64,000 nt of DNA. Origin: Bedellia somnulentella (lineage: Eukaryota > Arthropoda > Insecta > Lepidoptera > Bedelliidae). The position numbers and the translations under genes are program-made. Within the stretch, counting starts at the first letter, position 1, and the number at the start of each line of letters is the position of its first letter. The notes beneath the pieces were generated by a model that was not told where the DNA came from, searched no databases, and saw only the letters and a list, made by a program, of their open reading frames with translations. The stretch is from the NCBI GenBank assembly GCA_963576735.1, contig OY755170.1, positions 11,578,567-11,642,566 on the forward strand. The letters run 5' to 3'. Shown here piece after piece: positions 19,853-32,700 of the stretch.

Positions 19853-22219
19853 ATCGGATTAAGCGAAAGCTATCAAAAACAATAGAAAAAAGTGGCAGTT
19901 CGCCTACAAAAAATTAAAAATAAGTAATTTTAAATTTTTTGAGATTTTCTCACTAACTATTGGGCCTACATCGGTGTTTAGGCACTCAAAAGATCGGATT
20001 AAGCGAAAGCTATCAAATACAATAGAAAAAAGTGGCAGTTCGCCTACAAAAAATTAAAAATAAGTAATTTTCAATTTTTTGAGATTTTCTCACTAACTAT
20101 TGGGCCTACATCGGTCTTTAGGCACTCAAAAGATCGGATTAAGCGAAAGCTATCAAATACAATAGAAAAAGTGGCAGTTCGCCTACAAAAAATTAAAAAT
20201 AATTAATTTTCAATTTTTGAGATTTTCTCACTAACTATTGGGCCTACATCGGTGTTTAGGCACTCAAAAGATCGGATTTAGCGAAAGCTATGAAATACAA
20301 TAGAAAAAAGTGGCAGTTCGCCTACAAAAAAGTAAAAATAATTAATTTTTAATTTTTTGAGATTTTCTCACAAACTATTAGGCCTATATCGGTGTTTAGG
20401 CACTCAAAAGATCGGATTAAGCGAAAGCTATCAAATACAATAGAAAAAGTGGCAGTTCGCCTACAAAAAATTAAAAATAATTAATTTTCAATTTTTGAGA
20501 TTTTCTCACTAACTATTGGGCCTACATCGGTCTTTAGGCACTCAAAAGATCGGATTAAGCGAAAGCTATCAAATACAATAGAAAAAAGTGGCAGTTCGCC
20601 TACAAAAAATTAAAAATAATTAATTTTCAATTTTTTGAGATTTTCTCACTAACTATTGGGCCTATATCGATGTTTAGGCACTCAAAAGATCGGATTAAGC
20701 GAAAGCTATCAAAAACAATAGAAAAAAGTGGCAGTTCGCCTACAAAAAATTAAAAATAAGTAATTTTCAATTTTTTGAGATTTTCTCACTAACTATTGGG
20801 CCTTTATCGGTGTTGAGGCACTCAAAAGATCGGATTAAGCGAAAGCTATCAAATACAATAGAAAAAAGTGGCAGTTCGCCTACAAAAAATTAAAAATAAT
20901 TAATTTTCAATTTTTTGAGATTTGCTCACTAACTATTGGGCCTATATCGGTGTTTAGGCACTCAAAAGATCGGATTAAGCGAAAGCTATCAAAAACAATA
21001 GAAAAAAGTGGCAGTTCGACTCCAAAAAATTAAAAAAAAATTAATTTTCAATTTTTTGAGATTTTCTCACTAACTATTGGGCCTACATCGGTCTTCAGGC
21101 ACTCAAAAGATCGGATTAAGCGAAAGCTATCAAATACAATAGAAAAAAGTGGCAGTTCGCCTACAAAAAATTAAAAATAATTAATTTTCAATTTTTTGAG
21201 ATTTTCTCACTAACTATTGGGCCTATATCGATGTTTAGGCACTCAAAAGATCGGATTAAGCGAAAGCTATCAAAAACAATAGAAAAAAGTGGCAGTTCGC
21301 CTACAAAAAATTAAAAATAATTAATTTTCAATTTTTTGAGATTTTCTCACTAACTATTGGACCTACATCGGTGTTTAGGCACTCAAAAGATCGGATTAAG
21401 CGAAAGCTATCAAATACAATAGAAAAAAGTGGCAGTTCGCCTACAAAAAATTAAAAAATAATTAATTTTCAATTTTTTGAGATTTTTTCATTAACTATTG
21501 GGCCTACATCGGTGTTTAGGCACTCAAAAGATCGGATTAAGCGAAAGCTATCAAATACAATAGAAAAAGTGGCAGTTTGCCTACAAAAAATTAAAAATAA
21601 TTAATTTTCAATTTTTGAGATTTTCTCACTAACTATTGGGCCTATATCGATGTTTAGGCACTCAAAAGATCGGATTAAGCGAAAGCTATCAAATACAATA
21701 GAAAAAAGTGGCAGTTCGCCTACAAAAAATTAAAAATAATTAATTTTCAATTTTTTGAGATTTTCTCACTAACTATTGGGCCAATATCGATGTTTAGGCA
21801 CTCAAAAGATCGGATTAAGCGAAAGCTATCAAAAACAATAGAAAAAAGTGGCAGTTCGCCTACAAAAAATTAAAAATATGTAATTTTCAATTTTTTGAGA
21901 TTTTCTCACTAACTATTGGGCCTTTATCGGTGTTGAGGCACTCAAAAGATCGGATTAAGCGAAAGCTATCAAATACAATAGAAAAAAGTGGCAGTTCGCC
22001 TACAAAAAATTAAAAATAATTAATTTTCAATTTTTTGAGATTTGCTCACTAACTATTGGGCCTATATCGGTGTTTAGGCACTCAAAAGATCGGATTAAGC
22101 GAAAGCTATCAAAAACAATAGAAAAAAGAGGCAGTTCGACTCCAAAAAATTAAAAAAAAATTAATTTTCAATTTTTTGAGATTTTCTCACTAAATATTGG
22201 GCCTACATCGGTGTTTAGG

Positions 22220-25200
22220 CACTCAAAATATCGGATTTAGCGAAAGCTATCAAATACAATAGAAAAAAGTGGCAGTTCGCCTACAAAAAATTAAAAATAA
22301 TTAATTTTCAATTTTTGGAGATTTTCTCACTAACTATTGGGCCTATATCGGTGTTTAGGCACTCAAAAGATCGGATTAAGCGAAAGCTATCAAAAACAAT
22401 AGAAAAAAGTGGCAGTTCGCCTACAAAAAATTAAAAAAAAATTAATTTTCAATTTTTTGAGATTTTCTCACTAACTATTGGGCCTACATCGGTGTTTAGG
22501 CACTCAAAAGATCGGATTAAGCGAAAGCTATCAATTACAATAGAAAAAAAGTGGCAGTTCGTCTACAAAAAATTAAAAATAATTAATTTTCAATTTTTTG
22601 AGATTTTCTCACTAACTATTGGGCCTTTATCGATGTTGAGGCACTCAAAAGATCGGATTAAGCGAAAGCTATCAAAAACAATAGAAAAAAGTGGCAGTTC
22701 GCCTACAAAAAATTAAAAAAAAATTAATTTTCAATTTTTTTAAGATTTTCTCACTAACTATTGGGCCTACATCGGTGTTTAGGCACTCAAAAGATCGGAT
22801 TAAGCGAAAGCTATCAAATACAATAGAAAAAAGTGGCAGTTCGCCTACAAAAAATTAAAAATAATTAATTTTTAATTTTTTGAGATTTTCTCACAAACTA
22901 TTGGGCCTATATCGGTGTTTAGGCACTCAAAAGATCGGAATAAGCGAAAGCTATCAAATACAATAGAAAAAAGTGGCAGTTCGCCTACAAAAAATTAAAA
23001 ATAAATAATTTTCAATTTTTTGAGATTTTCTCACAAACTATTGGGCCTATATCGGTGTATAGGCACTCAAAAAATCGGATTAAGTGAAAGCTATCAAATA
23101 CAATAGAAAAAGTGGCAGTTCGCCTACAAAAAATTAAAAATAATTAATTTTCAATTTTTTGAGATTTTGTCACTAACTATTGGGCCTATATCGGTGTCTA
23201 GGCACTCAAAAGATCGGATTAAGCGAAAGCTATCAAATACAATAGAAAAAAGTGGCAGTTCGCCTACAAAAAATTAAAAATAATTAATTTTCAATTTTTT
23301 GAGATTTTCTCACTAACTATTGGGCCTATATCGATGTTTAGGCACTCAAAAGATCGGATTAAGCGAAAGCTATCCAATAAAATAGAAAAAAGTGGCAGTT
23401 CGTCTACAAAAAATTAAAAATAATTAATTTTCAATTTTTGAGATTTTCTCACAAACAATTGGGCCTATATCGGTGTTTAGGCACTCAAAAGATCGGATTA
23501 AGCGAAAGCTATCAAATACAATAGAAAAAAGTGGCAGTTCGCCTACAAAAAATTAAAAATAATTAATTTTCAATTTTTTGAGATTTTCTCACTAACTATT
23601 GGGCCTATATCGATGTTTAGGCACTCAAAAGATCGGATTAAGCGAAAGCTATCAAAAACAATAGAAAAAAGTGGCAGTTCGCCTACAAAAAATTAAAAAT
23701 AATTAATTTTCAATTTTTTGAGATTTTCTCACAAACTATTAGGTCTATATCGGTGTTTAGGCACTCAAAAGATCGGATTAAGCGAAAGCTATCAATTACA
23801 ATAGAAAAAAAGTGGCAGTTCGCCTACAAAAAATTAAAAATAAGTAATTTTCAATTTTTTGAGATTTTCTCACTAACTATTGGGCCTACATCGGTCTTCA
23901 GGCACTCAAAAGATCGGATTAAGCGAAAGCTATCAAATACAATAGAAAAAAGTGGCAGTTCGTCTACAAAAAATTAAAAATAATTAATTTTCAATTTTTT
24001 GAGATTTTCTCACTAACTATTGGGCCTATATCGATGTTTAGGCACTCAAAAGATCGGATTAAGCGAAAGCTATCAAAAACAATAGAAAAAAGTGGCAGTT
24101 CGCCTACAAAAAATTAAAAATAAATAATTTTCAATTTTTTGAGATTTTCTCACAAACTATTGGGCCTATATCGGTGTATAGGCACTCAAAAAATCGGATT
24201 AAGTGAAAGCTATCAAATACAATAGAAAAAGTGGCAGTTCGCCTACAAAAAATTAAAAATAATTAATTTTCAATTTTTTGAGATTTTGTCACTAACTATT
24301 GGGCCTATATCGGTGTCTAGGCACTCAAAAGATCGGATTAAGCGAAAGCTATCAAATACAATAGAAAAAAGTGGCAGTTCGCCTACAAAAAATTAAAAAT
24401 AATTAATTTTCAATTTTTTGAGATTTTCTCACTAACTATTGGGCCTATATCGATGTTTAGGCACTCAAAAGATCGGATTAAGCGAAAGCTATCCAATAAA
24501 ATAGAAAAAAGTGGCAGTTCGTCTACAAAAAATTAAAAATAATTAATTTTCAATTTTTGAGATTTTCTCACAAACAATTGGGCCTATATCGGTGTTTAGG
24601 CACTCAAAAGATCGGATTAAGCGAAAGCTATCAAATACAATAGAAAAAAGTGGCAGTTCGCCTACAAAAAATTAAAAATAATTAATTTTCAATTTTTTGA
24701 GATTTTCTCACTAACTATTGGGCCTATATCGATGTTTAGGCACTCAAAAGATCGGATTAAGCGAAAGCTATCAAAAACAATAGAAAAAAGTGGCAGTTCG
24801 CCTACAAAAAATTAAAAATAATTAATTTTCAATTTTTTGAGATTTTCTCACAAACTACTAACTATTGGGCCTACATCGGTCTTCAGGCACTCAAAAGATC
24901 GGATTAAGCGAAAGCTATCAAATACAATAGAAAAAAGTGGCAGTTCGCCTACAAAAAATTAAAAATAATTAATTTTCAATTTTTGAGATTTTCTCACTAA
25001 CTATTGGGCCTATATCGATGTTTAGGCACTCAAAAGATCGGATTAAGCGAAAGCTATCAAAAACAATAGAAAAAAGTGGCAGTTCGCCTACAAAAAATTA
25101 AAAATAATTAATTTTCAATTTTTTGAGATTTTCTCACTAAATATTGGGCCTACATCGGTGTTTAGGCACTCAAAATATCGGATTTAGCGAAAGCTATCAA

Positions 25201-28200
25201 ATACAATAGAAAAAAGTGGCAGTTCGCCTACAAAAAATTAAAAATAATTAATTTTCAATTTTTGGAGATTTTCTCACTAACTATTGGGCCTATATCGGTG
25301 TTTAGGCACTCAAAAGATCGGATTAAGCGAAAGCTATCAAAAACAATAGAAAAAAGTGGCAGTTCGCCTACAAAAAATTAAAAAAAATTAATTTTCAATT
25401 TTTTGAGATTTTCTCACTAACTATTGGGCCTACATCGGTGTTTAGGCACTCAAAAGATCGGATTAAGCGAAAGCTATCAATTACAATAGAAAAAAAGTGG
25501 CAGTTCGTCTACAAAAAATTAAAAATAATTAATTTTCAATTTTTTGAGATTTTCTCACTAACTATTGGGCCTTTATCGATGTTGAGGCACTCAAAAGATC
25601 GGATTAAGCGAAAGCTATCAAAAACAATAGAAAAAAGTGGCAGTTCGCCTACAAAAAATTAAAAAAAAATTAATTTTCAATTTTTTTAAGATTTTCTCAC
25701 TAACTATTGGGCCTACATCGTGTTTAGGCACTCAAAAGATCGGATTAAGCGAAAGCTATCAAATACAATAGAAAAAAGTGGCAGTTCGCCTACAAAAAAT
25801 TAAAAATAATTAATTTTTAATTTTTTGAGATTTTCTCACAAACTATTGGGCCTATATCGGTGTTTAGGCACTCAAAAGATCGGAATAAGCGAAAGCTATC
25901 AAATACAATAGAAAAAAGTGGCAGTTCGCCTACAAAAAATTAAAAATAAATAATTTTCAATTTTTTGAGATTTTCTCACAAACTATTGGGCCTATATCGG
26001 TGTATAGGCACTCAAAAAATCGGATTAAGTGAAAGCTATCAAATACAATAGAAAAAGTGGCAGTTCGCCTACAAAAAATTAAAAATAATTAATTTTCAAT
26101 TTTTTGAGATTTTGTCACTAACTATTGGGCCTATATCGGTGTCTAGGCACTCAAAAGATCGGATTAAGCGAAAGCTATCAAATACAATAGAAAAAAGTGG
26201 CAGTTCGCCTACAAAAAATTAAAAATAATTAATTTTCAAATTTTTTGAGATTTTCTCACTAACTATTGGGCCTATATCGATGTTTAGGCACTCAAAAGAT
26301 CGGATTAAGCGAAAGCTATCCAATAAAATAGAAAAAAGTGGCAGTTCGTCTACAAAAAATTAAAAATAATTAATTTTCAATTTTGAGATTTTCTCACAAA
26401 CAATTGGGCCTATATCGGTGTTTAGGCACTCAAAAGATCGGATTAAGCGAAAGCTATCAAATACAATAGAAAAAAGTGGCAGTTCGCCTACAAAAAATTA
26501 AAAATAATTAATTTTCAATTTTTTGAGATTTTCTCACTAACTATTGGGCCTATATCGATGTTTAGGCACTCAAAAGATCGGATTAAGCGAAAGCTATCAA
26601 AAACAAATAGAAAAAAGTGGCAGTTCGCCTACAAAAAATTAAAAAATAATTAATTTTCAATTTTTTGAGATTTTCTCATTAACTATTGGGCCTACATCGG
26701 TGTTTAGGCACTCAAAAGATCGGATTAAGCGAAAGCTATCAAATACAATAGAAAAAGTGGCAGTTCGCCTACAAAAAATTAAAAATAATTAATTTTAAAT
26801 TTTTTGAGATTTTGTCACTAACTATTGGGCCTATATCGGTGTTTAGGCACTCAAAAGATCGGATTAAGCGAAAGCTATCAAATACAATAGAAAAAAGTGG
26901 CAGTTCGCCTACAAAAAATTAAAAATAAGTAATTTTCAATTTTTTGAGATTTTCTCACTAACTATTGGGCCTACATCGGTCTTTAGGCACTCAAAAGATC
27001 GGATTAAGCGAAAGCTATCAAATACAATAGAAAAAAGTGGCAGTTCGCCTACAAAAAATTAAAAATAATTAATTTTCAATTTTTTGAGATTTTCTCACTA
27101 ACTATTGGGCCTATATCGATGTTTAGGCACTCAAAAGATCGGATTAAGCGAAAGCTATCAAAAACAATAGAAAAAAGTGGCAGTTCGCCTACAAAAAATT
27201 AAAAATAATTAATTTTCAATTTTTTGAGATTTTCTCACTAACTATTGGGCCTACATCGGTGTTTAGGCACTCAAAAGATCGGATTAAGCGAAAGCTATCA
27301 AATACAATAGAAAAAAGTGGCAGTTCGCCTACAAAAAATTAAAAATAAATAATTTTCAATTTTTTGAGATTTTTTCACAAACTATTGGGCCTATATCGGT
27401 GTATAGGCACTCAAAAAATCGGATTAAGTGAAAGCTATCAAATACAATAGAAAAAGTGGCAGTTCGCCTACAAAAAATTAAAAATAATTAATTTTCAATT
27501 TTTTGAGATTTTGTCACTAACTATTGGGCCTATATCGGTGTTTAGGCACTCAAAAGATCGGATTAAGCGAAAGCTATCAAATACAATAGAAAAAAGTGGC
27601 AGTTCGCCTACAAAAAATTAAAAATAATTAATTTTCAATTTTTTGAGATTTTCTCACAAACTATTAGGCCTATATCGGTGTTTAGGCACTCAAAAGATCG
27701 GATTAAGCGAAAGCTATCAAATACAATAGAAAAAGTGGCAGTTTGCCTACAAAAAATTAAAAATAATTAATTTTCAATTTTTGAGATTTTCTCACTAACT
27801 ATTGGGCCTATATCGATGTTTAGGCACTCAAAAGATCGGATTAAGCGAAAGCTATCAAAAACAATAGAAAAAAGTGGCAGTTCGCCTACAAAAAATTAAA
27901 AATAATTAATTTTCAATTTTTTGAGATTTTCTCACTAACTATTGGGCCTACATCGGTGTTTAGGCACTCAAAAGATCGGATTAAGCGAAAGCTATCAAAT
28001 ACAATAGAAAAAAGTGGCAGTTCGCCTACAAAAAATTAAAAAATAATTAATTTTCAATTTTTTGAGATTTTCTCATTAACTATTGGGCCTACATCGGTGT
28101 TTAGGCACTCAAAAGATCGGATTAAGCGAAAGCTATCAAATACAATAGAAAAAGTGGCAGTTCGCCTACAAAAAATTAAAAATAATTAATTTTAAATTTT

Positions 28201-31200
28201 TTGAGATTTTGTCACTAACTATTGGGCCTATATCGGTGTTTAGGCACTCAAAAGATCGGATTAAGCGAAAGCTATCAAATACAATAGAAAAAAGTGGCAG
28301 TTCGCCTACAAAAAATTAAAAATAAGTAATTTTCAATTTTTTGAGATTTTCTCACTAACTATTGGGCCTACATCGGTCTTTAGGCACTCAAAAGATCGGA
28401 TTAAGCGAAAGCTATCAAATACAATAGAAAAAAGTGGCAGTTCGCCTACAAAAAATTAAAAATAATTAATTTTCAATTTTTTGAGATTTTCTCACTAACT
28501 ATTGGGCCTATATCGATGTTTAGGCACTCAAAAGATCGGATTAAGCGAAAGCTATCAAAAACAATAGAAAAAAGTGGCAGTTCGCCTACAAAAAATTAAA
28601 AATAATTAATTTTCAATTTTTTGAGATTTTCTCACTAACTATTGGGCCTACATCGGTGTTTAGGCACTCAAAAGATCGGATTAAGCGAAAGCTATCAAAT
28701 ACAATAGAAAAAAGTGGCAGTTCGCCTACAAAAAATTAAAAATAAATAATTTTCAATTTTTTGAGATTTTTTCACAAACTATTGGGCCTATATCGGTGTA
28801 TAGGCACTCAAAAAATCGGATTAAGTGAAAGCTATCAAATACAATAGAAAAAGTGGCAGTTCGCCTACAAAAAATTAAAAATAATTAATTTTCAATTTTT
28901 TGAGATTTTGTCACTAACTATTGGGCCTATATCGGTGTTTAGGCACTCAAAAGATCGGATTAAGCGAAAGCTATCAAATACAATAGAAAAAAGTGGCAGT
29001 TCGCCTACAAAAAATTAAAAATAATTAATTTTCAATTTTTTGAGATTTGCTCACTAACTATTGGGCCTATATCGGTGTTTAGGCACTCAAAAGATCGGAT
29101 TAAGCGAAAGCTATCAAAAACAATAGAAAAAAGAGGCAGTTCGACTCCAAAAAATTAAAAAAAAATTAATTTTCAATTTTTTGAGATTTTCTCACTAAAT
29201 ATTGGGCCTACATCGGTGTTTAGGCACTCAAAATATCGGATTTAGCGAAAGCTATCAAATACAATAGAAAAAAGTGGCAGTTCGCCTACAAAAAATTAAA
29301 AATAATTAATTTTCAATTTTTGGAGATTTTCTCACTAACTATTGGGCCTATATCGGTGTTTAGGCACTCAAAAGATCGGATTAAGCGAAAGCTATCAAAA
29401 ACAATAGAAAAAAGTGGCAGTTCGCCTACAAAAAATTAAAAAAAAATTAATTTTCAATTTTTTGAGATTTTCTCACTAACTATTGGGCCTACATCGGTGT
29501 TTAGGCACTCAAAAGATCGGATTAAGCGAAAGCTATCAATTACAATAGAAAAAAAGTGGCAGTTCGTCTACAAAAAATTAAAAATAATTAATTTTCAATT
29601 TTTTGAGATTTTCTCACTAACTATTGGGCCTTTATCGATGTTGAGGCACTCAAAAGATCGGATTAAGCGAAAGCTATCAAAAACAATAGAAAAAAGTGGC
29701 AGTTCGCCTACAAAAAATTAAAAAAAAATTAATTTTCAATTTTTTTAAGATTTTCTCACTAACTATTGGGCCTACATCGGTGTTTAGGCACTCAAAAGAT
29801 CGGATTAAGCGAAAGCTATCAAATACAATAGAAAAAAGTGGCAGTTCGCCTACAAAAAATTAAAAATAATTAATTTTTAATTTTTTGAGATTTTCTCACA
29901 AACTATTGGGCCTATATCGGTGTTTAGGCACTCAAAAGATCGGAATAAGCGAAAGCTATCAAATACAATAGAAAAAAGTGGCAGTTCGCCTACAAAAAAT
30001 TAAAAATAAATAATTTTCAATTTTTTGAGATTTTCTCACAAACTATTGGGCCTATATCGGTGTATAGGCACTCAAAAAATCGGATTAAGTGAAAGCTATC
30101 AAATACAATAGAAAAAGTGGCAGTTCGCCTACAAAAAATTAAAAATAATTAATTTTCAATTTTTTGAGATTTTGTCACTAACTATTGGGCCTATATCGGT
30201 GTCTAGGCACTCAAAAGATCGGATTAAGCGAAAGCTATCAAATACAATAGAAAAAAGTGGCAGTTCGCCTACAAAAAATTAAAAATAATTAATTTTCAAT
30301 TTTTTGAGATTTTCTCACTAACTATTGGGCCTATATCGATGTTTAGGCACTCAAAAGATCGGATTAAGCGAAAGCTATCCAATAAAATAGAAAAAAGTGG
30401 CAGTTCGTCTACAAAAAATTAAAAATAATTAATTTTCAATTTTTGAGATTTTCTCACAAACAATTGGGCCTATATCGGTGTTTAGGCACTCAAAAGATCG
30501 GATTAAGCGAAAGCTATCAAATACAATAGAAAAAAGTGGCAGTTCGCCTACAAAAAAATTAAAAATAATTAATTTTCAATTTTTGAGATTTTCTCACTAA
30601 CTATTGGGCCTATATCGATGTTTAGGCACTCAAAAGATCGGATTAAGCGAAAGCTATCAAAACAATAGAAAAAAGTGGCAGTTCGCCTACAAAAAATTAA
30701 AATAATTAATTTTCAATTTTTTGAGATTTTCTCACAAACTATTAGGTCTATATCGGTGTTTAGGCACTCAAAAGATCGGATTAAGCGAAAGCTATCAATT
30801 ACAATAGAAAAAAAGTGGCAGTTCGCCTACAAAAAATTAAAAATAAGTAATTTTCAATTTTTTGAGATTTTCTCACTAACTATTGGGCCTACATCGGTCT
30901 TCAGGCACTCAAAAGATCGGATTAAGCGAAAGCTATCAAATACAATAGAAAAAAGTGGCAGTTCGCCTACAAAAAATTAAAAATAATTAATTTTCAATTT
31001 TTTGAGATTTTCTCACTAACTATTGGGCCTATATCGATGTTTAGGCACTCAAAAGATCGGATTAAGCGAAAGCTATCAAAAACAATAGAAAAAAGTGGCA
31101 GTTCGGCCTACAAAAAATTAAAAATAATTAATTTTCAATTTTTTGAGATTTTCTCACTAAATATTGGGCCTACATCGGTGTTTAGGCACTCAAAATATCG

Positions 31201-32700
31201 GATTTAGCGAAAGCTATCAAATACAATAGAAAAAAGTGGCAGTTCGCCTACAAAAAATTAAAAATAATTAATTTTCAATTTTTGGAGATTTTCTCACTAA
31301 CTATTGGGCCTATATCGGTTTGTTTAGGCACTCAAAAGATCGGATTAAGCGAAAGCTATCAAAAACAATAGAAAAAAGTGGCAGTTCGCCTACAAAAAAT
31401 TAAAAAAAATTAATTTTCAATTTTTGAGATTTTCTCACTAACTATTGGGCCTACATCGGTGTTTAGGCACTCAAAGATCGGATTAAGCGAAAGCTATCAA
31501 TTACAATAGAAAAAAAGTGGCAGTTCGTCTACAAAAAATTAAAAATAATTAATTTTCAATTTTTTGAGATTTTCTCACTAACTATTGGGCCTTTATCGAT
31601 GTTGAGGCACTCAAAAGATCGGATTAAGCGAAAGCTATCAAAAACAATAGAAAAAAGTGGCAGTTCGCCTACAAAAAATTAAAAAAAAAATTAATTTTCA
31701 ATTTTTTTAAGATTTTCTCACTAACTATTGGGCCTACATCGGTGTTTAGGCACTCAAAAGATCGGATTAAGCGAAAGCTATCAATACAATAGAAAAAAGT
31801 GGCAGTTCGCCTACAAAAAATTAAAAATAATTAATTTTTAATTTTTTGAGATTTTCTCACAAACTATTGGGCCTATATCGGTGTTTAGGCACTCAAAAGA
31901 TCGGAATAAGCGAAAGCTATCAAATACAATAGAAAAAAGTGGCAGTTCGCCTACAAAAAATTAAAAATAAATAATTTTCAATTTTTTGAGATTTTCTCAC
32001 AAACTATTGGGCCTATATCGGTGTATAGGCACTCAAAAAATCGGATTAAGTGAAAGCTATCAAATACAATAGAAAAAGTGGCAGTTCGCCTACAAAAAAT
32101 TAAAAATAATTAATTTTCAATTTTTTGAGATTTTGTCACTAACTATTGGGCCTATATCGGTGTCTAGGCACTCAAAAGATCGGATTAAGCGAAAGCTATC
32201 AAATACAATAGAAAAAAGTGGCAGTTCGCCTACAAAAAATTAAAAATAATTAATTTTCAATTTTTTGAGATTTTCTCACTAACTATTGGGGCCTATATCG
32301 ATGTTTAGGCACTCAAAAGATCGGATTAAGCGAAAGCTATCCAATAAATAGAAAAAAGTGGCAGTTCGTCTACAAAAAATTAAAAATAATTAATTTTCAA
32401 TTTTTGAGATTTTCTCACAAACAATTGGGCCTATATCGGTGTTTAGGCACTCAAAAGATCGGATTAAGCGAAAGCTATCAAATACAATAGAAAAAAGTGG
32501 CAGTTCGCCTACAAAAAATTAAAAATAATTAATTTTCAATTTTTTGAGATTTTCTCACTAACTATTGGGCCTATATCGATGTTTAGGCACTCAAAAGATC
32601 GGATTAAGCGAAAGCTATCAAAAACAATAGAAAAAAGTGGCAGTTCGCCTACAAAAAATTAAAAATAATTAATTTTCAATTTTTTGAGATTTTCTCATTA
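22220..32700. repeat. Satellite domain with 8-, 10-, 14-, 21- and 29-unit duplications
   Basis: The variant gggcctttatcgatgttgag occurs at 22,621, 25,567, 29,626 and 31,587 (steps 2,946, 4,059, 1,961). The variant tgtctagg occurs near 23,192, 24,311, 26,137, 30,197 and 32,158 (steps 1,119, 1,826, 4,060, 1,961). The variant cactcaaaatatcgg follows the same steps. A 10-unit step of about 1,397 bp links 26,675 with 28,072. Long stretches of many units were copied as blocks. Confidence 0.85.
24751..24897. repeat. Hybrid 147-bp satellite unit (recombination junction)
   Basis: The unit reads ctcacaaactactaactatt, joining the cacaaacta variant to the cactaacta variant with 7 extra bases. In the parallel segment near 23.7 kb these two variants lie in consecutive units. 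This looks like an unequal exchange that removed one unit. Confidence 0.75.
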
